Source: a virus
IMG/VR virus record: IMGVR_UViG_3300009790_000027
Coordinates: 1-39,908 of that record
Length of the DNA: 39,908 bases
Direction: 5' to 3' (one strand)
Positions 26,089 through 33,280 of the stretch are shown here, piece by piece (the first letter of the stretch is position 1; each line of letters opens with the position of its first letter). Position numbers and translations under genes: made by a program. The notes below the pieces were generated by a model, which had not been told where the DNA came from, did no database searches, and saw only the letters and a list, made by a program, of their open reading frames with translations.

Positions 26089-26252
26089 TGAAGATATTTA
26101 AGCTGATATTGGAAGCTTTAGTAAAAATACTGACTATATTCGCAAATGATGTTAAACGAGACGAACAAGTTGCAAAGGATGCTGAACCTATTCCTCGTGA
26201 TTTGCGTGAGCGTTTTAAGCAAAGGGTGCGCAACACCACCAAAAAAAAGTGA
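26088..26252 (+). CDS. Small basic amphipathic protein, GTG start
   Basis: The 54-residue product begins at GTG 26088, with its G the last base of the preceding TAG. The N-terminus is hydrophobic or amphipathic (IFKLILEALVKILTIFA), and the rest is charged (RDLRERFKQRVRNTTKKK). The lipoprotein gene at 26146 is nested in another frame over more than half its length, the overlapped geometry known from Rz/Rz1-type spanin pairs. It is short for an inner-membrane spanin, so the pairing is only suggested. Confidence 0.5.
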   Translation: MKIFKLILEALVKILTIFANDVKRDEQVAKDAEPIPRDLRERFKQRVRNTTKKK

Positions 26253-26415
26253 AGTAATTTTCATTCCTCAAAGCAACGGCATGGTAAGACTAGCAGATGA
26301 CGTGACAGGTCACGTTTATATTTATAAAGAAAAAGGCTGGGTTCGCACTGAGGATAAAGTAAAATTACCAGCAGGATGGTATGCAGGTAGCCTAGAAGAC
26401 GAAGGATATGAGTGA
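26146..26415 (+). CDS. Small lipoprotein, possible o-spanin
   Basis: The 89-residue protein has a signal-peptide-like start: charged NKLQR, hydrophobic MLNLFLVICVSVLS, then KGC with Cys at about residue 28. The lipobox is imperfect (LSKGC). The mature part is 60 residues with a Pro pair (CATPPKKSE) and HVYIYKEKGWVRTEDK. ATG 26146 and ATG 26179 are both possible starts; the first supplies the basic n-region. It overlaps the 26088 gene in another frame. The overlap with a membrane-directed partner suggests a spanin outer component, not proven. Confidence 0.6.
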   Translation: MMLNETNKLQRMLNLFLVICVSVLSKGCATPPKKSEVIFIPQSNGMVRLADDVTGHVYIYKEKGWVRTEDKVKLPAGWYAGSLEDEGYE

Positions 26416-26683
26416 AGATAAACCAGATGGGTTAAGACCCATAACTAAAGTACATGCCTTCTTTGACATAATGTTTAAGATAGGCACTCCTTTAGGGTTA
26501 TTGCTTGTAGCATGGATGGGAAGCCAATTTGCAACTAAATCAGAAGTTAGCGATCTAAAGATCAAAGTCAGCGATATCGAGAAGGTGCTTGCGGTGATGG
26601 TAGAAACAAACAGAGTCAATGATCGCCAAGATGATATATTGGATGACCATGAACTCAGAATAAGAAAACTAGAGGGTAAATAA
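26408..26683 (+). CDS. Membrane-anchored coiled-coil protein (XhlA-like)
   Basis: The 91-residue product has a hydrophobic segment at about residues 25-42 (IGTPLGLLLVAWMGSQFA) followed by a C-terminal heptad-like helix (KSEVSDLKIKVSDIEKVLAV in part, DDILDDHELRIRKLEG). This is the reverse order of XhlA but the same size and composition as small lysis-associated membrane coiled-coil proteins. It overlaps the lipoprotein gene by 8 nt and touches the next by 1 nt. Confidence 0.6.
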   Translation: MSEDKPDGLRPITKVHAFFDIMFKIGTPLGLLLVAWMGSQFATKSEVSDLKIKVSDIEKVLAVMVETNRVNDRQDDILDDHELRIRKLEGK

Positions 26684-27855
26684 TGTCATATTCAGCAACG
26701 GTAAAAACCAGTACTACAGATGTTCTTTATGCACAGATAAATTCTGATAATCCAACTGGATCTATAAGTAATTCTGAGGGAACTACTGCACAATCTACTA
26801 TACCTATAGTGCAAGGTGATAAGATACAATTTAGGGTTTACTTAACTGAGTACAATTATAACACTGGAGTACTCACGCATGGAGTGAGTCTTGGTGCAGG
26901 TGGTAATCTAAAAGGTGGGATAAGAAAATCAGACGATGCCACACAATTAGTTGCCAATCAGACTTTCAGTAAAGTCGAAGAAAGCGCAGAAAAAAAACAA
27001 AGCTATTTCATATCGTTTTCCAAAGATATTAATAATCTAGCAGGAAAGTATTTTACAATAAGCAGAAGAATTGGTGATGCTAGTCTTGAGATAGATAGCA
27101 GTCTTTCAACGCAAACTGCTTCAACAAATGCGAGTTCAAATCCTAGCGTGTTTACGCAAACTACTCCACCAGTAGCTGATGGGGATGCGATAAAGTTTGT
27201 CTATAGTGCGGCTGGAAATACTAATGAAGCTCCTTTTTCAACTCAGCAAGAGTTCTATTATGTAAGAGATAGGACGCCTCTAACTTTTAAAGTGGCGGCA
27301 ACGGCTGGTGGAACCGCTTTAGACGCAACTATGACGGGGGACAATGAGTATCAGTTATATAAGAGTTATAATAGAGATGATGAGGTTGTTGATGCGTTTT
27401 GGTTTAATGACACAGGGGGCACTAAAACAACTACCGCGCCAACTATAGCTTATAATGCTACTCGTATCGATATCGATACAACGACAGCACCGAGCGCTAT
27501 AGCGGATTACCCAGCTAGAAAAGCGGCTTTAGCCATTGCGGAAAAACAGGGATTCACTCAAACAAGCACAAGTAGTTATGCTCTAATAAATTCTACCAGT
27601 GCTGGTAAAGTTGAGCATGTCGCAACAAGCAATGATACTAGTAATATTGGGATATCAGTCCAACAGCATGGAGCGGATGCAGTTTGTTATTATGAAGCGG
27701 TTTTCGACACAACTGCTCAAGCAGCCGCAATAAACACTGCACTAGGTACAGCAGACAGCTTTACCGCCAAGTTTGTTTTGTTTATAGAGGAATCCTCTCG
27801 TATTAAAACAATTGCTCAACAGGATGTGACAATCCATAGAGATTTCGGGGATTAA
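26683..27855 (+). CDS. Large beta-rich structural protein, possible receptor-binding or fibre protein
   Basis: The 390-residue protein is Thr/Ser/Ala/Asn-rich with many alternating strands (FRVYLTEYNYNTGVLTHGVS, FVYSAAGNTNE, YYVRDRTPLTFKVAATAGG), a composition typical of fibre or virion surface proteins. It is the last gene of the virion block and ends 2 nt from a convergent minus-strand gene. Position suggests a tail fibre or receptor-binding protein. No lysozyme, amidase or protease motif was seen. Confidence 0.6.
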   Translation: MSYSATVKTSTTDVLYAQINSDNPTGSISNSEGTTAQSTIPIVQGDKIQFRVYLTEYNYNTGVLTHGVSLGAGGNLKGGIRKSDDATQLVANQTFSKVEESAEKKQSYFISFSKDINNLAGKYFTISRRIGDASLEIDSSLSTQTASTNASSNPSVFTQTTPPVADGDAIKFVYSAAGNTNEAPFSTQQEFYYVRDRTPLTFKVAATAGGTALDATMTGDNEYQLYKSYNRDDEVVDAFWFNDTGGTKTTTAPTIAYNATRIDIDTTTAPSAIADYPARKAALAIAEKQGFTQTSTSSYALINSTSAGKVEHVATSNDTSNIGISVQQHGADAVCYYEAVFDTTAQAAAINTALGTADSFTAKFVLFIEESSRIKTIAQQDVTIHRDFGD

Positions 27856-27857
27856 TA

Positions 27858-28463
27858 TTATTTGCAAGCTCTAGAGAAAGTCACGCAAAAACATAAAACT
27901 CCTGATAGGATCAGCAGTAGTGTTAAAAATTCCGAAAAGGATTCTAGCTTCTTATTAAGAATCTCGCTCTGAGCTTCATTATAGTACATCTTGGCATCGA
28001 TAAGATTATTAATAGCCTCAATAGTGGGGTCAGTTAGATCATACATTGGAGGTATGAGTTCAGAAATACCTTCTAGGTTATTATTCTTTGCAAGTTGGAT
28101 AAGTGTATCGACTAAGTAGTCTATCTTTTTATCTTGCCTAAATACAAACTGAGCATCTTCTTTCTCTGCATCTGTTATTGTCGGCTTGTATAGCCTTAAG
28201 TATTCATCCTTGTTCGCCTTTTCTTCTTGTAAGGTTTCAATCATCATCTCAGGAGTAATTAATCCAGTGGCTACCTTTACGACTGAATCAACTATAATCA
28301 CCCCATACCAATCAAAACACATACCAATCTCCATTGTAGCGGCCTCTTGTTGCCTTGCGTTGTCCTTCAAGGTTTTATGAATGTCTTTATGTAAAAGGAA
28401 TCCCTTGATGCCGAATGCGAAAACTATCGCAGCTAAAAAATAAACTATTACTCGTGGTTTCAT
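27858..28463 (-). CDS. Four-helix-bundle membrane protein with two terminal TM segments (4HB-MCP-like)
   Basis: The 201-residue protein has a transmembrane segment near the start (RVIVYFLAAIVFAFGIKGFLL in part) and another near the end (EFLTLLLILSGVLCFCVTF), with about 150 helical residues between. This layout, and the hydrophobic-polar periodicity between the membrane segments, resembles the 4-helix-bundle sensory domain of chemoreceptors but with no cytoplasmic signalling domain. It is translated from an ATG overlapping the stop of the holin-like gene (4 nt). A role as sensor or lysis regulator is possible, but not shown. Confidence 0.6.
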   Translation of the reverse strand: MKPRVIVYFLAAIVFAFGIKGFLLHKDIHKTLKDNARQQEAATMEIGMCFDWYGVIIVDSVVKVATGLITPEMMIETLQEEKANKDEYLRLYKPTITDAEKEDAQFVFRQDKKIDYLVDTLIQLAKNNNLEGISELIPPMYDLTDPTIEAINNLIDAKMYYNEAQSEILNKKLESFSEFLTLLLILSGVLCFCVTFSRACK

Positions 28464-28777
28464 TTCTTTAAAAAGTTTTCTGGGTTTTTCTCAAACCTTT
28501 GCCCTAGTCTTACTAGCCCCCCTATAACCTCTGGACTTACGACCCCTATTATGCCGTAAGTAATTGCCTTAGTGAATGATGACACATCAGTTTGTTCTAG
28601 TATAAACCAAGCTATACCAGAAGCTAATATAGCGGTCACGATCCTTTTGAATTGCTGCTTAACGGTTAGTTCATTTTGCCCTGATAATAATCTAGCAAAC
28701 ATTGCAGCTGCTCCAATAAGAGGCACAAGCCAGCCTCCATTAAGAAACTCTTTTAAAATTGATTTCTCTGGTTCCAT
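28460..28777 (-). CDS. Holin-like membrane protein
   Basis: The 105-residue protein has three hydrophobic stretches, GGWLVPLIGAAAMFARLL, IVTAILASGIAWFIL and AITYGIIGVVSPEVIGGLV, and a charged C-terminus (RFEKNPENFLKK). Length and topology match class I-like holins such as the LydA-like/superfamily III type. The gene runs opposite to the virion operon and overlaps the 4-helix-bundle gene. A hairpin lies just upstream between it and the lipoprotein gene. Confidence 0.65.
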   Translation of the reverse strand: MEPEKSILKEFLNGGWLVPLIGAAAMFARLLSGQNELTVKQQFKRIVTAILASGIAWFILEQTDVSSFTKAITYGIIGVVSPEVIGGLVRLGQRFEKNPENFLKK

Positions 28778-28807
28778 TCTTTAAGAAATAAGAACCAATA
28801 GGCTGAA

Positions 28808-28833
28808 CACCATATCACTAGAAAGTGATGGTG
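28808..28833. terminator. Hairpin between holin-like and lipoprotein genes
   Basis: CACCA (28808-28812) and TCACT (28815-28819) pair with AGTGA (28824-28828) and TGGTG (28829-28833), with a TA bulge and an AGAA loop: ten pairs. On the minus strand it follows the lipoprotein stop and precedes the holin-like start. It could attenuate transcription between the two. Confidence 0.45.
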
Positions 28834-28859
28834 CTACAGACTATATGATTCAGTTGTTT

Positions 28860-29051
28860 TTATTCAGCTCCGCTTATATCAAGACCGATGCAGAACTTAG
28901 GTGGGATAGGGGTGGCTTTAATGTCCAAGCTGACTCTAGAAGCAGGGTCAGTGAATGGAATAGGGAGACTTGCTCCTGTATCAAGTGAGTTGCAGGAAAC
29001 CCCGCAAGCTAGAATTGAAACTGCTCCAAGAAGGATAATAATCTTTTTCAT
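28860..29051 (-). CDS. Small lipoprotein
   Basis: The 63-residue product has a lipoprotein signal: MKKIIILLGAVSILACG-type start with Cys at residues 16 or 20 (ILACG; GVSCN). The mature part is about 45 residues with Pro-rich SLPIPFTDP and ATPIPPKF. Small Pro-rich lipoproteins near holins can be outer spanin components (Rz1-like). It is minus-strand, upstream of the holin-like gene. Family identity is not recognised. Confidence 0.6.
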   Translation of the reverse strand: MKKIIILLGAVSILACGVSCNSLDTGASLPIPFTDPASRVSLDIKATPIPPKFCIGLDISGAE

Positions 29052-29141
29052 CCATTAGGTTAGCAAATAAAAATCTATTTGCCAAATAGAAACACTATGT
29101 TTCTGTATTGACGAAAGCAAAAATATAGACGAATAGGGTAT

Positions 29142-29348
29142 ATGGAGAGAGAAAACGAAGAGAAAACAAATAAACCCAAAGTGGGTAGAAAGCGGTTACC
29201 AGCTGGTAGTAAAAGAAGAATGTATTCTACTAGGTTACACCCAAAGGTTTTAGAAGGGCTGAATAAATTGAAATCTTTAGAGGGGAAGCCTGCGTCAAGA
29301 ATTATAGAAAATCTGATCTCAAATGAAATAAATAGATTAGGTTTATGA
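29142..29348 (+). CDS. Ribbon-helix-helix-like DNA-binding regulator
   Basis: The 68-residue protein has a basic N-terminus (KVGRKRLPAGSKRR), a strand RMYSTRLHPKVLEGLNKL (R-x-Y-x-T-R), and a second helix PASRIIENLISNEI, the short strand-helix-helix pattern of RHH repressors. It is preceded by GTATTGACG (-35-like) but a weak -10. Position next to the GGCT gene and before a strong promoter suggests it controls the right-end operons. A candidate operator is the TTGTCCATCTATG spacer element near 35469, 36904, 39366 and 39814, but no direct evidence links them. Confidence 0.65.
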   Translation: MERENEEKTNKPKVGRKRLPAGSKRRMYSTRLHPKVLEGLNKLKSLEGKPASRIIENLISNEINRLGL

Positions 29349-29357
29349 ATTAAAGTA

Positions 29358-29385
29358 TTGACATTAATATAAGTAGGGGTATAAT
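29358..29385 (+). promoter_or_regulatory. Strong sigma70-like promoter, leaderless GGCT mRNA
   Basis: TTGACA (29358-29363), 16-nt spacer, TATAAT (29380-29385): both boxes match the consensus. The ATG at 29392 is 6 nt after the -10 box, so transcription would begin at or beside the start codon. Confidence 0.85.
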
Positions 29386-29391
29386 CCCCTT

Positions 29392-29787
29392 ATGAATAAA
29401 GTATTTGTATATGGAACACTTCAGAAAGATTTCGGAAATCATAGATGGATGGAAAATGCAGGAGGAGTTCTTTTAGGTAAGGCTGTTACAGCAGATTGCT
29501 ACCCCCTAATTGTAGAAGGGTTGCCGTATTTAATAGATAAGAAAGGTGAGGGTGAAAGAGTTCATGGAGAACTCTATGAAATCACTGATATAGGCCCATT
29601 AGATTGTTTAGAGAGTCACCCTTCATTCTATGAGAGAAGAGTCAGAGAGGTTGAGTTAGAGAATGGGTCAATAACTACAGCTTGGGTTTATTTCCTAAAT
29701 AGCAAGGATATGTGGTGGGATAATAAAGATCACAAGTATTGGTCATCATATTCAGAAGCTAGACAAATGCCAGTCAGCGCATATTAA
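29392..29787 (+). CDS. Gamma-glutamylcyclotransferase-like (GGCT/AIG2/BtrG) protein
   Basis: The 131-residue protein has the GGCT signature VYGTLQKDFGNH at residues 5-16 (YGTL binds the substrate), GKAVTADCYPL, and the catalytic-Glu region GELYEITDIGPLDCLESHP followed by FYERRVREV. Family members release 5-oxoproline from gamma-glutamyl amines or peptides. Together with the amidoligase (34371) and the class II amidotransferase (35552) it could form a gamma-glutamyl transfer or protection cycle. It has its own strong promoter and a leaderless start. The nearby RHH gene may regulate it. Confidence 0.85.
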   Translation: MNKVFVYGTLQKDFGNHRWMENAGGVLLGKAVTADCYPLIVEGLPYLIDKKGEGERVHGELYEITDIGPLDCLESHPSFYERRVREVELENGSITTAWVYFLNSKDMWWDNKDHKYWSSYSEARQMPVSAY

Positions 29788-29815
29788 TTTTATTAACTAA
29801 AAACAAAACGAAAAA

Positions 29816-30472
29816 ATGATAATATCTAAACCATCAGATTTACTTCAGATGTCAGAAGGAGCAGTTCCAGAAGCAATAACTGGAGTGCTTACCAATCTTC
29901 AAGCTAACCCAGTATCGGGAGGTGAAGGAGATAAGAAATATAAATTCCAAAATGCGACACTGACGCAGGATGGATCAAGCATTAGAATAGTCTTTTCAAG
30001 CAGAGATGATGTTCCGCAAGATCTTGTTGGTCAGCAGATTATTGCTAAGAGCAGAAAGAATGACAAGGGTCTTTATGGTCTAAAGCGCAAGAAAGGCAGG
30101 GAGTACCAAGGGCAAACCCCTCCAGAAATTTGGGTTTTTTCAGGAGCGGAACTATCTGTTAACCAAGGATTCGTAGATAACGGCACTCCAGACTCACCTA
30201 CACCAAAAAGTGCTGTAAGTCAGCCTTCAACTCAGTCTCAGGCAAGCTCTGGAGGTTCCTATGAGGATGCCAAGAAGAGCTTTGTAAAGATGGGTAATAC
30301 CATGAGTATGTGCTATGACGCTGCTCTTTGGGTTAGTGAGAAGCAGAAAGCTAAGAATGGGTTTGAGATGACAGAAGCTCAAGTTCAAGCAATCGCTTCA
30401 AGTTTCTTCATCAAGGCAGATAGAAATGGAATAGTAGAAAGAATGCCTGCAACTCCCATTGAAGCAGCTTAG
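29816..30472 (+). CDS. OB-fold-like single-strand DNA binding candidate
   Basis: The 218-residue protein has a beta-rich first half (AITGVLTNLQANP, KYKFQNATLTQDGSSIRIVF, YGLKRKKG, PPEIWVFSGAELSV) with the alternating strands expected of an OB-fold, then a Ser/Gln/Thr/Pro-rich linker (KSAVSQPSTQSQASSGGS) and a helical C-terminal domain (KSFVKMGNTMSMCYDAALWV). It lies directly before the SbcC-like ATPase. By plan it is a phage SSB or recombination accessory protein, but the usual acidic SSB tip is absent. Codon use is relatively optimised (AAG, TTC), suggesting high expression. The leader has AAAACAAAACGAAA. Confidence 0.55.
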   Translation: MIISKPSDLLQMSEGAVPEAITGVLTNLQANPVSGGEGDKKYKFQNATLTQDGSSIRIVFSSRDDVPQDLVGQQIIAKSRKNDKGLYGLKRKKGREYQGQTPPEIWVFSGAELSVNQGFVDNGTPDSPTPKSAVSQPSTQSQASSGGSYEDAKKSFVKMGNTMSMCYDAALWVSEKQKAKNGFEMTEAQVQAIASSFFIKADRNGIVERMPATPIEAA

Positions 30473-30483
30473 TTAACGAATTT

Positions 30484-30593
30484 GAAACTTAGGAATAGAG
30501 TCGAGGGAGAGCCTCGGACAAAAGCGTTTTATTCGGGGTTTTTCTTCATAGTATCCTCGATGCATTTTCGCTTCATTTGAACACCTAAGTTTC
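30484..30593 (+). promoter_or_regulatory. Structured RNA leader of the SbcC-like gene (three-way junction)
   Basis: A perfect 10-bp stem, GAAACTTAGG (30484-30493) with CCTAAGTTTC (30584-30593), encloses two further elements: GTC+GAGG (30500-30506) with CCTC+GAC (30512-30519, one bulged G), and a two-part helix AAGCG (30522-30526)/CGCTT (30569-30573) plus CGGGG (30534-30538)/CCTCG (30555-30559). This is a closed three-way junction ending 15 nt before the ATG at 30609. It could be a riboswitch, a protein-binding leader or an attenuator. It matches no RNA family I know. Confidence 0.55.
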
Positions 30594-30608
30594 TCTAAAA
30601 AAAATCAT

Positions 30609-32498
30609 ATGAGTCAAAAGCAAATAAATAAGCTAATAATAGATAATCTAAAAGGAACGTCTAGAGATATAGATTTCAGTAAGAAAATGGTATTCTGCGG
30701 TGGTAATGGGAGTGGAAAGTCTTCAATACTAGATGCGATCAAGCTAGCCTTTCTGGGAGAGCATGATGAGTTAGGAAAACAAGGTAAAAACCTATTGCAG
30801 TTAGGCACATATAACAAAAAGACTGAGGCAAAGGTACACTTTGAAGATGGTGATACCTGTGAATTTACCATTATGCCTATGGGAAATAGCGCAAAGACAA
30901 ATCATGTAGCAGGATTCGATGTTGATCCATCGCTTAGATTGAATCTATGCCCAGAAGAGTTCTGGGGTAAGGGAGATACAGCAAGAATGGAGACTTTACT
31001 TCAGATGTGTGGTGATAGCTCGTTAGTCACAAAAGATTTCGTATCTAATTGCATTGGGAGAGTTAGGGTCAGCGGAATGACAACAGAGGGGGAAGATAAT
31101 GACCTCGATGATATTAAAGGGTTGGCTAGTCTCGCAAATGAAATCATTATTGATGGGGATATATCTTCGCTAGCAAATTTAGATGAGCGGTTAGCAGAAG
31201 AAAGAGGGGCAAGAAATAAGATCAAAAAGAATTTAAAGGTAATGGCTAATGATCTCTTGGATGATATTCCTTTATTGGAAGCAACCGAAGAAGAGACTTC
31301 TGCAATTCATGATCAAATACATGAGTTGTTATCTAAGTCAGAAAAGATCGGTAAAAAGATACTTAAAGCAGAAATGGATATGGCTAAGAAGGAAAAGCTT
31401 CTTGATCTGCACATTTCAATCTTGGAAGCCGAGAATAAGCAGGAGATAGATGATTTCACTGAGGATCATGAAAATGGAGAGTTCGATGCAGACCCAAGTT
31501 TTTGTCGCATGCCTGATGAAGAGAAGTTAGGAATAGCAAAAGAGGCGTTATCTTCAGTTAAAAAGAAGATAGAAAAGTTGGTGGAATTAAAGTCTCCAGA
31601 GTACACAAAGCTTGCAGATGCTTCACCTCTCAATGGATGCATGTATAAAGTAAAGGGGAATGCTGTATTTACAGGGAGTTCCTTTGCGTTAGTTAATAGT
31701 ACCGTTTCTTGGTCTGAGGATGGCTTATTTGATGAGGCAGGGAATAATGTGAGAGAAAACAAGGAAGCGTTATCTGAGTTGCAAGTAACGCAAAATAAGC
31801 TCGAATCGGATATTAAGAAGTTAGAAGAGAGAAAGAAGGCTACGCAACCCCTCTCTGATAAAGATGTAGAGTTGCTAGAAAAGTATTTAAAGGTCGATTA
31901 TGAAGCTAAGATCGAGGAACTCAATTCAGAAAAGGAAGGTTTTTCTGTAAGACTTAAAGAACTTGAAGGGGAAATGTTTAAGATCCAGAATATGAGGGCT
32001 AAAAGTGACCTAATGAAGGAGGCGGAAACAAAATTGGGGGTAGCAGAGAGAAAGTGTAATGTCATTAAATCTGTACTTGCTACAGTGAGAGATATGCGTA
32101 AAGACATAGTTTCTTCTGCTGTAAATGATGCTCTAAGCATTGTAAATGCAGTAACTTTTGGCATTATTGAGGAAAATATAGAGTGGGATGGCAAAAAGAT
32201 GGGTCGCAAGATAAATGGTATCACATGGGTACCGATAGATACTTTTAGTGGGGCGGAGAAAGCTGTCACTCAAATGGGGTTAGGTGTAGCTTTAGCAAGT
32301 AGAAGTAATTTCCGTCTAGCAGTATTAGATGAGATTTCCAGATTAGATTCTCGAAATCAGCACCAATTATTCCTTAATTTAAATGAATTAATAGCTCAAG
32401 ATCGACTTGATCAATACATGGGGTTCTGTATAAATGCTCCAGAGGATTGCTCTGTTGATATAATAAGTATAGAAAAGGGTAATAGAGAATTGATGTGA
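30609..32498 (+). CDS. SbcC/Rad50-like (AAA_23) ATPase
   Basis: The 629-residue protein has Walker A GGNGSGKS (31-38), a long central coiled coil (about residues 190-300 and 370-500), an ABC-like signature FSGAEKAVTQMG, and Walker B LAVLDEISRLD, then a D-loop-like SRN. This is the SMC/Rad50/SbcC head plan, typical of phage recombination ATPases (for example T4 gp46-like proteins). They hold DNA ends for a nuclease partner. No SbcD/gp47 gene neighbours it; the metallophosphoesterase at 981 is the only candidate and is far away. A structured leader precedes it, and the NeuB-like gene overlaps its stop. Confidence 0.85.
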   Translation: MSQKQINKLIIDNLKGTSRDIDFSKKMVFCGGNGSGKSSILDAIKLAFLGEHDELGKQGKNLLQLGTYNKKTEAKVHFEDGDTCEFTIMPMGNSAKTNHVAGFDVDPSLRLNLCPEEFWGKGDTARMETLLQMCGDSSLVTKDFVSNCIGRVRVSGMTTEGEDNDLDDIKGLASLANEIIIDGDISSLANLDERLAEERGARNKIKKNLKVMANDLLDDIPLLEATEEETSAIHDQIHELLSKSEKIGKKILKAEMDMAKKEKLLDLHISILEAENKQEIDDFTEDHENGEFDADPSFCRMPDEEKLGIAKEALSSVKKKIEKLVELKSPEYTKLADASPLNGCMYKVKGNAVFTGSSFALVNSTVSWSEDGLFDEAGNNVRENKEALSELQVTQNKLESDIKKLEERKKATQPLSDKDVELLEKYLKVDYEAKIEELNSEKEGFSVRLKELEGEMFKIQNMRAKSDLMKEAETKLGVAERKCNVIKSVLATVRDMRKDIVSSAVNDALSIVNAVTFGIIEENIEWDGKKMGRKINGITWVPIDTFSGAEKAVTQMGLGVALASRSNFRLAVLDEISRLDSRNQHQLFLNLNELIAQDRLDQYMGFCINAPEDCSVDIISIEKGNRELM

Positions 32499-33280
32499 AA
32501 ACTGAAGTAATTGCTGATTTAGGCTTATGTCATGGCGGTAGTGTTGTACTTGCCATAGATTTAATAGATTCTGCAAAAGAGGTTGGATTTACAGCAGTCC
32601 AGTTACAAAAAGAGAAAATAAATGGGGAGGGTGAGCTAAGTTTTGAGGACTTTAAGTTAATTGATGATCATTGCCAGTCCATAGGCATAGAGTGGTCTGC
32701 ATCAGTTGGTAATGAAGAATGTGCGGAGATGATAGCTGAGTTTAGACCAAGGTGGGTGCGGATGCCGAAAGGGAAGGGGTATTACCTAGAACTTCTAAAA
32801 TATTGCATATGGAATTTCAATGAGGTGAGAATATCTACAGAGATGATGGGGTGGAACTCAATTAAAATACTGCATCGATTACTTTGCAGTCCTCCTAGTG
32901 GATTTAATACGGGTACGGTTCCGAAATCTGATAGAGTACTCCCCCAAAAACGGACGGGGGTAATTTTCCATGCAGGTATAGATAGACCTATAAGAGCGGA
33001 CGGGTGTGGAATGAAAGCAATAGAGAGAATGCGGATAGAAATGCAGTCACCCAGAATCGGAGTCGGGTATAGCGGAAATGATAAGTCAATACATTCAGGG
33101 GCGGTGGCAGTCGCCTATGGAGCAACTTTAATAGAGAAGCCATATATGGTGGGAGAGAATCCCTATAATGAAGATATGGGAATCAATGCACCCAGTGAGT
33201 GGGCAAGGCAATGTATAGAAGGAATTAAGGAGGCGGAAGCAATGATCGGTAATGCGGCAGTGTTCCCCATATCAGCATAG
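32495..33280 (+). CDS. NeuB-like nonulosonic acid synthase homologue (SAF domain missing)
   Basis: The 261-residue protein follows the TIM-barrel plan of NeuB: IADLGLCHGGSVVLAIDLID at the start (family: IAEIG-NH-GS), DSAKEVGFTAVQLQKEK, KLIDDHCQSIGIEWSAS, RWVRMPKG (family K-I-x-S), RISTEMMGW, IGVGYSGNDKSIHSGAVAVA, then GATLIEKPYM (family GAxxIEKHF). NeuB condenses PEP with an N-acyl-mannosamine to make a sialic acid. Here the antifreeze-like SAF domain is absent and the RMPKG change differs from the usual KI-S, so substrate is unclear. It starts at GTG 32495, overlapping the ATPase stop. A modified nucleotide or surface sugar route are both possible. Confidence 0.75.
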   Translation: MKTEVIADLGLCHGGSVVLAIDLIDSAKEVGFTAVQLQKEKINGEGELSFEDFKLIDDHCQSIGIEWSASVGNEECAEMIAEFRPRWVRMPKGKGYYLELLKYCIWNFNEVRISTEMMGWNSIKILHRLLCSPPSGFNTGTVPKSDRVLPQKRTGVIFHAGIDRPIRADGCGMKAIERMRIEMQSPRIGVGYSGNDKSIHSGAVAVAYGATLIEKPYMVGENPYNEDMGINAPSEWARQCIEGIKEAEAMIGNAAVFPISA

